From Chryseobacterium sp. 3008163 (lineage in GTDB: Bacteria; Bacteroidota; Bacteroidia; Flavobacteriales; Weeksellaceae), in assembly GCF_003669035.1 (NCBI RefSeq), contig NZ_CP033070.1, forward strand, positions 4,464,001 to 4,528,000: a stretch of 64,000 nt of DNA, written 5' to 3'. Numbering within the stretch: the stretch's first letter is position 1; every line of letters begins with the position of its first letter. A model generated the notes under the pieces. That model ran no database searches and had not been told where the DNA came from. It worked only from the letters and a program-made list of their open reading frames with translations. A program made the translations under genes and the position numbers. Below, in pieces: positions 16,921 to 25,894 of this stretch.

Positions 16921-19851
16921 ATGAAAAAACAACTATTTGTGATTGGAATGCTTTTTATCTCAGGCATTTCTTTCGCTCAGACTGATCGACTATGGTCTGA
17001 AGCTTCTTCAAAAACAAACTCAGAAGTTTTAGAAAACAAAACAAACATTCTTAATCCTAAAATTTATCAGCTTGATATCAATGGATTAAAAAACGCTCTT
17101 GCTAAAGCCCCAAAAAGATTAGCTTCGGGAGCAAAATCAGAAATTATTATTTCGTTTCCAAATTCTGACGGAAAATTAGAGAACTTTAAAGTAAGAGAAA
17201 ATTCAAATTTTGATCCTCAGCTTGCGGCAAAATATCCGGATATTAAATCTTACGTTGGCGAAGGTCTTGAAGATCCTAACTCTACGGTTTACTTCAGTAT
17301 TTCTCCTCTGGGACTCTCTTCAATGGAAATTTATGGTGACAAATCGGCTGTTTTTATTGAACCTTACACAAAAGATCTTTCTTCTTATGTAGTCTATAAG
17401 AAATCTGATAAAAAAGATAACTTAAATACTTTTGAATGCACTGTTATCGATGTTGCTCAAAAAGGAATCAGCAGCACTACTCTTGCAGCAAGACCAAACG
17501 CAGATGATGCTAAATTAAGAACATTCCGATTGGCGCTTTCTTCAACAGGTGAATACACAACTTATTTTGGAGGAACAAAAGCACTCGCTTTAGCTGCAAT
17601 GAATAATACGATGACCCGAGTAAACGGTGTTTTTGAAAAAGATTTTGCAGCAAGAATGGTTTTAATAGCCAATAATGATGCGGTAATTTATACAAGTGCG
17701 TCTTCAGATCCTTATTCTGCTGCTGCACAAATGAGCAACTGGAATTCTCAGCTTCAGTCAACTTTAACATCAGTTATTGGTGAAGCAAATTATGATGTAG
17801 GGCATTTATTTGGAGCTTCAGGAGGTGGCGGAAATGCTGGCTGTATTGGATGCGTTTGTGTAAATGGTTCGAAAGGTAGCGGATATACTTCCCCATCAGA
17901 CGGAATCCCATCGGGTGATAATTTTGATATTGATTATGTTGCGCACGAATTAGGTCACCAATTTGGTGGTAATCACACTTTTTCACACGGAAATGAAGGA
18001 ACCGGCGTGAATATGGAACCGGGCTCAGGCTCAACAATCATGGGTTATGCCGGAATTACGGCTCAGGATATTCAGCCGCATTCAGATTCTTTCTTTCATG
18101 CGATAAGTATTCAACAGATTACGAATAATATTAAAGCTAAAACCTGTCCGGTAAGCACTTCTACAGGAAATTCAATTCCAACAGCAGATGCTGGTTTAGA
18201 TTATACCATTCCGAAAAGCACACCATTTATGCTGACAGGAACGGGAACTGATGCAAATGGAGATTCTTTAACCTATATCTGGGAGCAAGTTGACAACGCT
18301 TCATCTTCTCAAACAGGAGCAAGTTCTGCAGCAAGCGCAACAAAAGCAACAGGACCAACATTCAGATCTTGGACACCAACGACAACTCCTGTAAGATATT
18401 TCCCAAGAATGGCTTCTGTTTTAGCAGGTGCAACAACCACAGCTGGTTCAGAAATCAATGTCGAAGCACTTTCTTCTGTAGCAAGAGCTTTAAATTTCAG
18501 ATTTACAGTTCGTGATAACAGAGCCGGAGGTTCCGGAAACAATTCTGACGATGCTAAAGTTACCGTGAATGCAACTGCAGGACCCTTCATTATTACTTCA
18601 CAAGGTACAGCGACAACTTACGCAGGAGGAAGCTCACAAAACATAACCTGGAACGTAGCCGGAACAACTGCAAATGGTGTCAACGCAGCCAATGTAGATA
18701 TTCTTTGGTCGACAAATTCTGGGACAACTTGGACTACTTTGTTGGCTGGAACTCCGAATGACGGTTCTCAAGCGGTAGTAATTCCGAATGTTACGACAAC
18801 AACAGGAAGAATTATGGTAAAAGGAAGCAATCATATTTTCTTTGATGTCAATAATGCTAATATTTCAGTAAATGCAGGATCCGGAAGCACAGATACAGTT
18901 GCTCCTACTGCTCCTACTCTTTCAGCCTCAGGAACAACTTCTACAACCACCAATCTTTCTTGGTCTGGCGCAACAGATGCTGTAGGTGTTACTGGTTATG
19001 ATGTTTATCAGGGTTCTTCATTGATTGGAAATACTGCTTCTACAACGTATACTGTAACGAGTTTGACTCCTTCTACAATGTATAGCTTTACTGTACGAGC
19101 TAAAGATGCAGCAGGAAATGTTTCTACAGCAAGCAATACGGCAACAGTAACTACTCTTGCGGGAAGCACTGTTACTTATTGTACAGCAACCGCTACGAAT
19201 ACTGCAGATGAAAGAATTGGAAATGTAACATTTGGAAGCATCAATAATACTTCAACAGGAACTGCTGGATACGAAAACTTCACTTCTATTTCAACAAATG
19301 TAACCACAGGAACTGCAAATGCAATTTCTATCACTCCGGTTTGGACGTCAACTAAATATAATGAAGCGTACGCAGTTTACATTGATTATAATAAAGACGG
19401 TGATTTTACAGACAGCGGAGAATTGGTTTGGACAAAAACAGGTTCGCAAACTACTCCTGTAACAGAATCAATCACGATTCCTTCAACAGCAACTTTAGGA
19501 AGTACGAGAATGAGAGTAATGATGCAGTACAATTCTGTTCCTTCATCATCTTGCGGATCTTACACTTACGGACAGGTTGAAGATTATACTTTAAATATTC
19601 TTTCACCAGGAAGAGGAAATGATTTTGATGTCAAAAATGTATTGACTGATATTAAATTATATCCAAATCCTGTAAGAGATATTTTAAATATTTCAAATAC
19701 GAACGCAGAGGATTATAAAATCTTCGATATGGGTGGAAAACTAATCAACTCAGGAAAACTCGAAAGAGGCACAGTGAATGTAAGCAGCCTTACCGCAGGA
19801 GCATACACAATCCAGATTGGTGAAATCTCAAAAAGATTTATCAAAAATTAA
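16921..19851 (+). CDS. Secreted reprolysin-like zinc metalloprotease with FN3, GEVED and T9SS domains
   Basis: 976 residues with a signal peptide at 1-20. A propeptide-like region to about 195 precedes the catalytic domain. The zinc site HELGHQFGGNH is at 342-352 (His342, Glu343, His346, His352) and is followed by the Met-turn MGYAG, as in M12B-like metzincins. A PKD/immunoglobulin-like region follows, then a fibronectin type III domain at about 660-750, a GEVED domain (VYIDYNKDGDFTDSGELVW) and a C-terminal T9SS sorting domain starting IKLYPNPVRDILNIS. It should be secreted across the outer membrane and act on extracellular protein. Confidence 0.93.
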   Translation: MKKQLFVIGMLFISGISFAQTDRLWSEASSKTNSEVLENKTNILNPKIYQLDINGLKNALAKAPKRLASGAKSEIIISFPNSDGKLENFKVRENSNFDPQLAAKYPDIKSYVGEGLEDPNSTVYFSISPLGLSSMEIYGDKSAVFIEPYTKDLSSYVVYKKSDKKDNLNTFECTVIDVAQKGISSTTLAARPNADDAKLRTFRLALSSTGEYTTYFGGTKALALAAMNNTMTRVNGVFEKDFAARMVLIANNDAVIYTSASSDPYSAAAQMSNWNSQLQSTLTSVIGEANYDVGHLFGASGGGGNAGCIGCVCVNGSKGSGYTSPSDGIPSGDNFDIDYVAHELGHQFGGNHTFSHGNEGTGVNMEPGSGSTIMGYAGITAQDIQPHSDSFFHAISIQQITNNIKAKTCPVSTSTGNSIPTADAGLDYTIPKSTPFMLTGTGTDANGDSLTYIWEQVDNASSSQTGASSAASATKATGPTFRSWTPTTTPVRYFPRMASVLAGATTTAGSEINVEALSSVARALNFRFTVRDNRAGGSGNNSDDAKVTVNATAGPFIITSQGTATTYAGGSSQNITWNVAGTTANGVNAANVDILWSTNSGTTWTTLLAGTPNDGSQAVVIPNVTTTTGRIMVKGSNHIFFDVNNANISVNAGSGSTDTVAPTAPTLSASGTTSTTTNLSWSGATDAVGVTGYDVYQGSSLIGNTASTTYTVTSLTPSTMYSFTVRAKDAAGNVSTASNTATVTTLAGSTVTYCTATATNTADERIGNVTFGSINNTSTGTAGYENFTSISTNVTTGTANAISITPVWTSTKYNEAYAVYIDYNKDGDFTDSGELVWTKTGSQTTPVTESITIPSTATLGSTRMRVMMQYNSVPSSSCGSYTYGQVEDYTLNILSPGRGNDFDVKNVLTDIKLYPNPVRDILNISNTNAEDYKIFDMGGKLINSGKLERGTVNVSSLTAGAYTIQIGEISKRFIKN

Positions 19852-19874
19852 CCATTAAAAAATTAAACTTGAAG

Positions 19875-19896
19875 AGACTGCCAGAAATGGCGGTCT
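19875..19896 (+). terminator. Terminator after metalloprotease
   Basis: AGACTGCC (19875-19882) pairs with GGCGGTCT (19889-19896) with one G-T pair, followed by T7. A copy of the intergenic word AATTGGTAATAAGT follows. Confidence 0.8.
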
Positions 19897-19967
19897 TTTT
19901 TTATCAGTAATGAATAATTGGTAATAAGTGATTTTGCTTCTAGCTTCCAACAATTTCCCAAAATCAC

Positions 19968-19975
19968 TATATTTG
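19968..19975 (+). promoter_or_regulatory. -7 element for the pyrophosphohydrolase gene
   Basis: TATATTTG matches TAnnTTTG, 19 bases before the ATG at 19995. No clear -33 TTG is present. Confidence 0.4.
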
Positions 19976-19994
19976 CTTTAAATTTAAAAATTTC

Positions 19995-20462
19995 ATGGAT
20001 AAAATTGACAGTCTGAACCAAGTAGCAGAATTCCACACCACTTTCAAAGCTCCTATTTTGGAGACTCCACAAATTCCTTCTCAGGAAAGATGTAATCTGA
20101 GAGTTGAGCTTTTACAGGAAGAATTAAATGAACTGAAACAAGCAATTGAAGATAAAAATTTAGTAGAAATAGCTGATGCATTATGCGATTTGCAATATGT
20201 TCTAAGCGGTGCGGTGTTAGAGTTTGGATTAGGTGATAAATTTGTAGAACTGTTCAATGAAGTTCAGCGTTCAAATATGTCGAAAGCTTGCGACAATGAA
20301 GAACAGGCAAACGAAACAGTAGAATTTTACGCTGCAAAAGAGGTTGAATCTTTCTATGAAAAATCCGGAGAAAAATTCAATATATACAGAAAGGCAGATC
20401 ATAAAGTATTGAAAAACAAATACTACTCTCCTGCCGATTTAAAAACAATTATCGAAAATTAA
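19995..20462 (+). CDS. MazG-like nucleotide pyrophosphohydrolase family protein
   Basis: 155 residues of the all-alpha NTP-pyrophosphohydrolase superfamily. The metal-binding pattern is LLQEELNELKQAIE followed by ADALCDLQYVLSG, that is E-E-x2-E and D-x2-D. The sequence is close to proteins annotated as phosphoribosyl-ATP diphosphatase-like, but it is unlinked to the his operon, where hisIE already supplies that activity. It more likely hydrolyses a nucleoside triphosphate or polyphosphate. It opens a run of four same-strand genes to 21841. Confidence 0.87.
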   Translation: MDKIDSLNQVAEFHTTFKAPILETPQIPSQERCNLRVELLQEELNELKQAIEDKNLVEIADALCDLQYVLSGAVLEFGLGDKFVELFNEVQRSNMSKACDNEEQANETVEFYAAKEVESFYEKSGEKFNIYRKADHKVLKNKYYSPADLKTIIEN

Positions 20463-20471
20463 GATATTAAG

Positions 20472-21044
20472 ATGAAGAAAATTATTACCAAGATATTGGC
20501 AGTTTCAATGATTTCATTGGCTGTTCAGGAGTTTAGCGCTCAGAAAGTAGTTGTCAATCGCGAGGTTGAAACAACAAACGACGGCAAAATGCTCTTGGGA
20601 AACCAATTAAAAGAGCAGTTTGTAAAAGAACCTTATTCTGAATGGTATACCAAAGAATTCAACGAGTATGCCCTAGATCAAAAAGCTGTTGGGGAATTAA
20701 AGAAAAACAAAATCAATTCTTACAATCTGATCGTTTTCATGGGAACATGGTGTGAAGATTCTCACAGAGATTTTCCAAGATTGATGAAGATTTTGGAAGA
20801 AGTAAAATATCCTGACAGCAGATTGACAATCATTGCGGTTAACCGTAAGAAAGAATCTCCTACCGGCGACGAATCAAAATATAACATCCAGAAGGTCCCA
20901 ACCATCATCGTTGAAAAATATGGCAAGGAAATTGGAAGAATTATTGAAATGCCGACTACAGGATACATCGAAAGAGATCTTGTGGAAATCTTAAAGAAAG
21001 ATGACCAATCGGTGATCAAAGAAATATTTAAAAAAGAAAATTGA
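20472..21044 (+). CDS. Exported thioredoxin-fold protein with single-Cys WCEDS site
   Basis: 190 residues with a signal peptide (to about residue 24, FSAQ). The thioredoxin-like core has FMGTWCEDSHRDFPRLMKIL, where the usual CxxC is CxxS, and a cis-Pro region QKVPTIIVEKYGKE. A lone Cys would allow mixed disulfides or isomerase-type chemistry but not a normal dithiol redox cycle. It lies nine bases after the previous gene and overlaps the next one by four bases, so the group is probably one operon. Confidence 0.87.
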   Translation: MKKIITKILAVSMISLAVQEFSAQKVVVNREVETTNDGKMLLGNQLKEQFVKEPYSEWYTKEFNEYALDQKAVGELKKNKINSYNLIVFMGTWCEDSHRDFPRLMKILEEVKYPDSRLTIIAVNRKKESPTGDESKYNIQKVPTIIVEKYGKEIGRIIEMPTTGYIERDLVEILKKDDQSVIKEIFKKEN

Positions 21045-21646
21045 GAAATTTAAAACTTGTTCTTCCATTTGTTGCAGGAATACTCCTGATGTTAATTCTG
21101 TTTTTTAGTTTCAGATCTTGTTTAAAAATAAGTGAGAAAACTGAGAAATCTGACTACTATATTTTGACCAATCAAATCTCGAAGATGAATAAGATGGTCG
21201 TTTTGGAGCAGGATTTTTCTGCGATGCAGAAAACAAAATTCGGCTACGAATTTTTTGGGAAGGAAATGACAAGCAATAGCGTTATTACTTACACTAAAAC
21301 CAATGCGCAGGTTTCCTATGATTTAAATAAGATGAAAATGGAAGTCGATTCTGTGAATAAAAAACTGATTATCACAGATCTTCCTAATGCGGATATCAGA
21401 ATCACTCCAAGTGTGGAAATTCAGTCATTGGATGATTCTTTTATCAACAGAATTTCCGAAAAAGATATTAAAACTGTTCAGCAAAAGGCGAAACAAACGG
21501 CGATCAATTCTGTAGATCAAAACAAACTGAGAAGTGAAGGTAAACAGCAATTGATGGAAAATCTGAACAATATTTTCGTTTTGGCAAAGGCTTTGAACTA
21601 TACGATAGAAGATAAAACCGGACAACTCGGTGTTCTTGGACTCTAA
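21041..21646 (+). CDS. DUF4230 domain-containing membrane-anchored protein
   Basis: 201 residues if started at TTG 21041, which overlaps the previous stop as TTGA and suggests translational coupling. The next ATG would fall inside the hydrophobic helix (LVLPFVAGILLMLILFFSF), so the TTG start is favoured. The rest (KMNKMVVLEQDFS, YDLNKMKMEVDSVNKKLIITDLP) matches DUF4230, an uncharacterised family of single-pass anchored proteins with a beta-rich periplasmic domain. Function unknown. Confidence 0.85.
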   Translation: MRNLKLVLPFVAGILLMLILFFSFRSCLKISEKTEKSDYYILTNQISKMNKMVVLEQDFSAMQKTKFGYEFFGKEMTSNSVITYTKTNAQVSYDLNKMKMEVDSVNKKLIITDLPNADIRITPSVEIQSLDDSFINRISEKDIKTVQQKAKQTAINSVDQNKLRSEGKQQLMENLNNIFVLAKALNYTIEDKTGQLGVLGL

Positions 21647-21658
21647 AAATTCAAAAAT

Positions 21659-21841
21659 ATGGACTCAAACGACGATAACAAAAAGAAAGAATCTGCAAAT
21701 TCCGCAGAAACGAAAAAGCAGAATGAAGATTTTCAAAATATTCCTGCTTCCTCAAAAAAACAAAATCCACCCGATGTAGATAAAGAAGATGTGAAAAAAT
21801 CTTCAGAAAACAAATCAGGAAAAACAGATAATACTAAGTGA
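21659..21841 (+). CDS. Small, highly polar hypothetical protein
   Basis: 60 residues, 12 bases after DUF4230, rich in Lys, Asp, Glu, Ser and Asn, with no hydrophobic core, so probably disordered. Its stop codon sits inside a strong terminator, which makes it the natural last gene of the operon. I do not recognise a family. Coding status rests on position and frame length, so it is only moderately sure. Confidence 0.6.
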   Translation: MDSNDDNKKKESANSAETKKQNEDFQNIPASSKKQNPPDVDKEDVKKSSENKSGKTDNTK

Positions 21842-21853
21842 AAGCTTAGTATT
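21830..21853 (+). terminator. Terminator overlapping the stop of the small polar gene
   Basis: AATACTAAG (21830-21838) pairs with CTTAGTATT (21845-21853), followed by T6. The TGA stop lies in the loop. Confidence 0.85.
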
Positions 21854-21873
21854 TTTTTTGCAACTATTTATTA

Positions 21874-22021
21874 GGGCAGCTTTTCTGCCTCGTAGTTTAT
21901 CCTGAGCGAAGTCGAAGGGTTCCCGCTTTTTTTCTGGCAATGCAAACCAATTGATATCATCATTTACAAAGTGAGCCAATCGCATCGCTAGAAAAAAAAG
22001 CTTCACTCAGGTCGGGCTGCG
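21874..22021. repeat. Interspersed intergenic repeat of the GGTCGGGCTG type
   Basis: The block begins GGGCAGC and contains TATCCTGAGCGAAGTCGAAG, a CCCGC-T7 segment with a facing A8-GCTTCACTCAGGTCGGGCTGCG end. The A8/T7 arms and GC ends could fold as a long imperfect hairpin. Words such as CCCGACC and the flanks relate it to the repeats at 669 and 24883. The remainder of the 384-base gap before thrS is AT-rich and shows nothing but the thrS promoter element. Confidence 0.5.
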
Positions 22022-22193
22022 ATTTTCAGCAGATTTCAAAACTTATCATAAATCCGAAACTTGACATTCTTTAAAAGCGATTTTAAAACTCTAAAACGGT
22101 TACTGAAAAATAAACATTAACGTCAGAATTTAAAATAAATTGTATTTTTTGTGAATTATCAGGCTACGATTTCATAAAGAAGTAAAAAATGCG

Positions 22194-22201
22194 TATTTTT
22201 G
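22194..22201 (+). promoter_or_regulatory. -7 element upstream of thrS
   Basis: TATTTTTG matches TAnnTTTG and lies 24 bases before the thrS ATG, so the leader is too short for a T-box or attenuator. Confidence 0.5.
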
Positions 22202-22225
22202 CAACTTAAAATTTCTTAGTAAACA

Positions 22226-24145
22226 ATGATAAAAATTACACTTCCAGACAATAGCGTCAGAGAATTTGAGGGAGAAGTCACTCCGTTGGATGTGGCAAAA
22301 TCTATAAGCGAGGGATTGGCTAGAAATACCATTTCCGCAGTTGTAAACGGCACACAAGTCGAAGTTACCACGCCTATTACCACAGATTCTACAGTACAGC
22401 TTTTGACATGGAATGATGATCTTGGTAAGAAAGCTTTCTGGCATTCTTCTGCCCATCTTTTGGCGCAGGCTATCCTTGAATTTTATCCTAACGCTCAATT
22501 AACAATTGGTCCGGCAATCGAAAGCGGATTTTATTATGACGTAGATTTCGGTGACGAAGTTTTGTCTGAAAAAGATTTTGAGAAAATTGAAAAGAAAGTT
22601 TTAGAAAACGCTAAAAAAGCTTCAACATTCTCTCTGTACCCTGTTTCTAAAGCTGAAGCTTTAAAAACTTACGCAGACAATCCTTATAAAGTAGAATTGA
22701 TTTCTAATCTTAATGATGGTGAAATCACTTTTGTAACGCACGATAACTTCACAGACCTTTGTCGTGGTGGTCACATTCCAAACACTGGAATTGTGAAAGC
22801 GGTAAAGATTTTGAATGCTGCTGGTGCATACTGGAGAGGAAACGAGAAAAATCCTCAATTAACAAGAGTGTACGGTATTTCTTTCCCGAAACAGAAAGAA
22901 TTGACTGAATATCTTGAGCTATTAGAGGAAGCTAAAAGAAGAGATCATAGAAAATTAGGTAAAGAATTAGGAATTTTTGCTTTCTCAGAAAAAGTAGGTG
23001 CAGGTTTACCACTTTGGTTGCCAAAAGGTACTGCTTTGAGAAAAAAATTAGAAAATTTCCTTTCTGATGCTCAGAAAAAAGGAGGCTACGAATTTGTAAT
23101 GACACCACATATTGGTGCAAAAGAATTGTATGTAACTTCCGGACACTGGGATAAATATGGAGCAGACAGTTTCCAACCGATCAAAACTCCGAATGAAGGA
23201 GAAGAATTCATGCTGAAACCGATGAACTGTCCTCACCACTGTGAAATCTACAAAACTTCTCAATGGAGCTACAGAGATTTGCCAAAAAGATATGCAGAAT
23301 TCGGAACTGTTTATAGATATGAGCAAAGTGGTGAACTTCACGGCTTGACAAGAGTTCGTGGATTTACCCAAGATGACGCTCACCTTTTCTGTACTCCGGA
23401 TCAGCTGATGGATGAGTTTAAGAAAACAATTGATTTGGTTCTTTATGTTTTTGGTTCACTTGGGTTTGCTGATTTTACTGCTCAGATTTCATTAAGAGAT
23501 CCTGATAATAAAGAAAAGTATATTGGTTCTGATGAAAACTGGGAAAAAGCAGAAAACGCAATCGTTACTGCAGCAAAAGAAAAAGGATTAAACACAGTTA
23601 CAGAATATGGTGAAGCTGCATTTTATGGTCCTAAATTAGATTTCATGGTGAAAGATGCTTTAGGAAGAAAATGGCAGTTAGGAACTATTCAGGTAGATTA
23701 CAATTTACCGGAAAGATTCGACCTTACTTATATCGGAAGTGATAATGAAAAGCACAGACCGATTATGATTCACAGAGCACCTTTTGGTTCTATGGAACGT
23801 TTTATTGCGATCTTATTAGAAAATACTGCCGGAGATTTTCCATTGTGGTTGAGCCCAGATCAGTTTACGATATTGCCAATCAGTGAAAAATATGTAGATT
23901 ATGCTAAAAAAGTTTCAGAATTTTTAGAAATTCACGATATTAGCGGATTGATTGACGAGCGAAACGAAAAAACGGGTAAAAAAATCCGTGATGCGGAATT
24001 GAAAAAGATTCCTTTCATGCTTGTAGTGGGAGAAAATGAAGAAAGAGATGGCACAATTTCTGTACGTAGACGTGGAGAAGGCGATCTTGGAGTAATGAGC
24101 ATGGATGAGTTTGCAGCGTACTTCAAAAAAGAAGCAAAAATATAG
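22226..24145 (+). CDS. thrS: Threonyl-tRNA synthetase
   Basis: 639 residues, full length. It charges tRNA-Thr. In order: a TGS domain (1-60), the editing domain with [10 protein letters not shown] (His73, His77), and the class II catalytic core with the zinc ligand Cys335 in [11 protein letters not shown]. Motif 2 is around [22 protein letters not shown], motif 3 is near [15 protein letters not shown], and the C-terminal anticodon-binding domain starts [10 protein letters not shown]. It is followed by infC, rpmI and rplT in the common bacterial order. Confidence 0.98.
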   Translation: MIKITLPDNSVREFEGEVTPLDVAKSISEGLARNTISAVVNGTQVEVTTPITTDSTVQLLTWNDDLGKKAFWHSSAHLLAQAILEFYPNAQLTIGPAIESGFYYDVDFGDEVLSEKDFEKIEKKVLENAKKASTFSLYPVSKAEALKTYADNPYKVELISNLNDGEITFVTHDNFTDLCRGGHIPNTGIVKAVKILNAAGAYWRGNEKNPQLTRVYGISFPKQKELTEYLELLEEAKRRDHRKLGKELGIFAFSEKVGAGLPLWLPKGTALRKKLENFLSDAQKKGGYEFVMTPHIGAKELYVTSGHWDKYGADSFQPIKTPNEGEEFMLKPMNCPHHCEIYKTSQWSYRDLPKRYAEFGTVYRYEQSGELHGLTRVRGFTQDDAHLFCTPDQLMDEFKKTIDLVLYVFGSLGFADFTAQISLRDPDNKEKYIGSDENWEKAENAIVTAAKEKGLNTVTEYGEAAFYGPKLDFMVKDALGRKWQLGTIQVDYNLPERFDLTYIGSDNEKHRPIMIHRAPFGSMERFIAILLENTAGDFPLWLSPDQFTILPISEKYVDYAKKVSEFLEIHDISGLIDERNEKTGKKIRDAELKKIPFMLVVGENEERDGTISVRRRGEGDLGVMSMDEFAAYFKKEAKI

Positions 24146-24204
24146 ATTAAAAGATTTAGGTCTTTTAACTTCAATTAGTTATTAACCAATAAAATTATAA
24201 AGCA

Positions 24205-24765
24205 ATAGCACAACGATTTAACAACAGAGGCCCACAAAGACGTCCACCTCAGGAGGACTTACACATGATAAACGATAAGATTCGCGTAAGAGAACTTCGT
24301 TTAGTGGGCGACAACGTAGAAGCGGGAATTTTCCCAATTGACAAAGCGAGACAAATTGCCAAAGAACAAGAGCTAGATTTGGTCGTGATTTCAGACAAAG
24401 CTGAACCTTTCATTGCGAGGATATTAGACTATAAAAAGTTTTTGTACGAGCAAAAGAAAAAAACAAAAGAACTTAAAGCAAAACAAATCAAAGTGGTTGT
24501 TAAAGAGATCCGTTTCGGACCTCAGACTGACGAGCACGATTATGATTTTAAGAAAAAACATGCTGAAAAGTTCTTAGAAGAAGGTTCAAAATTGAAAACC
24601 TACGTATTTTTCAAAGGACGTTCTATTATCTTTAAAGATCAGGGTGAAATTTTGCTTCTTAAACTGGCTCAGGAACTTGAGCACGTTGGGAAAGTAGATC
24701 AATTACCTAAACTTGAAGGTAAGAGAATGATTATGATGATGAGTCCTAAAAAACCAGCTAAATAA
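24205..24765 (+). CDS. infC: Translation initiation factor IF-3 (probable AUA start)
   Basis: IF-3 stabilises free 30S subunits and proofreads initiation. The in-frame ATG at 24265 would cut off conserved N-terminal sequence. Reading upstream from ATA 24205 adds [19 protein letters not shown] before [15 protein letters not shown] and gives 186 residues. The frame is closed by TAA at 24190-24192, and no ATG, GTG or TTG lies between. Non-AUG starts (AUU, AUC, AUA) are established for infC, because IF-3 represses its own non-canonical initiation. The N- and C-domains are otherwise complete ([29 protein letters not shown]-like KTYVFFKGR). Confidence 0.9.
   Translation: MAQRFNNRGPQRRPPQEDLHMINDKIRVRELRLVGDNVEAGIFPIDKARQIAKEQELDLVVISDKAEPFIARILDYKKFLYEQKKKTKELKAKQIKVVVKEIRFGPQTDEHDYDFKKKHAEKFLEEGSKLKTYVFFKGRSIIFKDQGEILLLKLAQELEHVGKVDQLPKLEGKRMIMMMSPKKPAK
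24251..24267 (+). promoter_or_regulatory. Strong internal Shine-Dalgarno before in-frame AUG of infC
   Basis: AGGAGG at 24251-24256 is eight bases before ATG 24265, ideal spacing. Such sites are rare in this window. It lies inside the coding frame of the longer IF-3 (codons for Q-E-D) and could direct a 166-residue short form. Confidence 0.55.
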
Positions 24766-24818
24766 TTTGACAATCTGATGATGAGTTTCTGACTCATTGT
24801 CATACGAAATACACATAG

Positions 24819-24842
24819 AGAGATTTTCTAAGGAAAGTCTCT
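24819..24842 (+). terminator. Terminator after infC
   Basis: AGAGATTTTC (24819-24828) pairs with GAAAGTCTCT (24833-24842) with one G-U pair, followed by T4. It separates infC from rpmI-rplT at least partly. Confidence 0.7.
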
Positions 24843-24862
24843 TTTTGTATGATTATTTTTCG

Positions 24863-24870
24863 TAATTTTG
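24863..24870 (+). promoter_or_regulatory. -7 element upstream of rpmI-rplT
   Basis: TAATTTTG matches TAnnTTTG. A TTG at 24845-24847 is only 15 bases upstream, shorter than the usual 19. The 270-base leader that follows contains the interspersed repeat. Confidence 0.4.
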
Positions 24871-24882
24871 CAAACCGAATAT

Positions 24883-25014
24883 CCGCGTGAAGGATAGAAA
24901 TGGAAAGCCCACAGCAGGAGCTAGCAAAAGCAATGGAGCGAGGACTTGAAATGGATAGCCTGACCCGAATGAGTGAATGTAGCGATGCGGAATGAACGAG
25001 TGAGGGACACGCCC
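24883..25014 (+). repeat. Interspersed intergenic repeat, copy 2 (in rpmI leader)
   Basis: It begins CCGCGTGAAGGATAGAAATGG, contains AGCAAAAG, GAGGACTTGAA and GGATAGCCTGACCC, and ends GGGACACGCCC. This is the order of words found on the opposite strand at 669-796. It is followed by a 12-bp direct repeat AATGTAACAATC at 25020-25031 and 25044-25055. If the promoter at 24863 is real, the repeat is transcribed in the rpmI leader. Confidence 0.65.
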
Positions 25015-25139
25015 AAGATAATGTAACAATCTAAAAGTCTAACAATGTAACAATCGATTTTGTCATTGATACGCTGGTAAACTGATATATTGCTACACTT
25101 GAAAATAGTATTGATAACAAAAACATAAAAAAGCAAACA

Positions 25140-25337
25140 ATGCCAAAATTAAAAACGAAATCAGGTGCTAAGAAGCGTTTTAAACTTACCGGAACTGGTA
25201 AGATTAAAAGAAAAAATGCTTTCAAAAGCCACATCTTAACTAAAAAAGAAACTAAGCAGAAGAGAAATCTTACTACTACTTCTTATGTTGCGAAAGTGGA
25301 TGAGAAAGGCGTTAAACGTCAATTAGCAATTAAGTAG
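25140..25337 (+). CDS. rpmI: 50S ribosomal protein L35
   Basis: 65 residues, strongly basic, starting [24 protein letters not shown], the L35 signature, and ending QLAIK. It is part of the large ribosomal subunit. It is followed by rplT after 117 bases without a terminator, as in most bacteria, so the two are expected to share a transcript. Confidence 0.97.
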   Translation: MPKLKTKSGAKKRFKLTGTGKIKRKNAFKSHILTKKETKQKRNLTTTSYVAKVDEKGVKRQLAIK

Positions 25338-25454
25338 TTTTTATAAATCATTTTTCGGTTTATAAGAATAACAATTCAACATTTTAACCCTGAAACGGTG
25401 CAAATAAGTGTAATGAAACAGTTTACCGCCCTTTTCAAAAAAACAATTTAAATT

Positions 25455-25799
25455 ATGCCAAGATCAGTAAATGCCGTAGCTTCTAGAGCGCGCAGAAAAA
25501 AATTAATGAAACAAGCTAAAGGTTTTTTCGGTAGAAGAAAGAACGTTTGGACTGTTGCTAAAAACGCGGTACAAAAAGCAATGCAATATGCTTACCGAGG
25601 AAGAAAAGAGAAAAAGAGAAACTTCAGATCACTTTGGATCATGCGTATCAACGCAGGAGCTAGAGAGCACGGAATGTCTTACTCTCAGTTTATGGGAGCT
25701 CTTAAAAAGAACAACATTGAATTAAACAGAAAAGTTTTAGCTGATTTAGCGATGAACTATCCTGAAGCATTCAAAGCAGTTGTAGATCAAGTAAAATAA
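25455..25799 (+). CDS. rplT: 50S ribosomal protein L20
   Basis: 114 residues, basic, starting [30 protein letters not shown], a hallmark of L20. L20 binds 23S rRNA early in assembly and in several bacteria represses its own operon by binding the leader. The 117-base rpmI-rplT spacer has weak CGGT/ACCG pairing but nothing I can call a leader structure. Confidence 0.98.
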   Translation: MPRSVNAVASRARRKKLMKQAKGFFGRRKNVWTVAKNAVQKAMQYAYRGRKEKKRNFRSLWIMRINAGAREHGMSYSQFMGALKKNNIELNRKVLADLAMNYPEAFKAVVDQVK

Positions 25800-25825
25800 T
25801 GTAAAATTTTTTGTTATCAATATTA

Positions 25826-25850
25826 AATCCTGAGTTTTTTGCTCGGGATT
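25826..25850 (+). terminator. Terminator after rplT
   Basis: AATCCTGAG (25826-25834) pairs with CTCGGGATT (25842-25850) with one G-T pair, followed by a T run. The loop carries the -33 TTG of the next promoter. Confidence 0.8.
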
Positions 25851-25868
25851 TTTTATTATCTACATTTG
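25839..25868 (+). promoter_or_regulatory. Promoter of M28 peptidase gene
   Basis: TTG at 25839-25841, a spacer of exactly 19 bases and TACATTTG at 25861-25868 give a full match to the Bacteroidota consensus. It overlaps the rplT terminator. Confidence 0.75.
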
Positions 25869-25894
25869 CTGAATATTAAAGTATCTTATTTAAA

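Noticed and set aside
19995..20462. Second HisE (phosphoribosyl-ATP diphosphatase) in histidine synthesis
   Set aside because: The operon already has a fused HisIE; the sequence pattern is the general MazG-like fold and the gene is unlinked to his.
22022..22225. T-box or threonine attenuator before thrS
   Set aside because: The promoter -7 element lies 24 bases from the start codon and there is no terminator hairpin or T-box sequence in between.
25338..25454. L20-type autoregulatory RNA in the rpmI-rplT spacer
   Set aside because: Only short CGGT/ACCG pairing is visible; no match to a known L20 leader could be drawn by eye.
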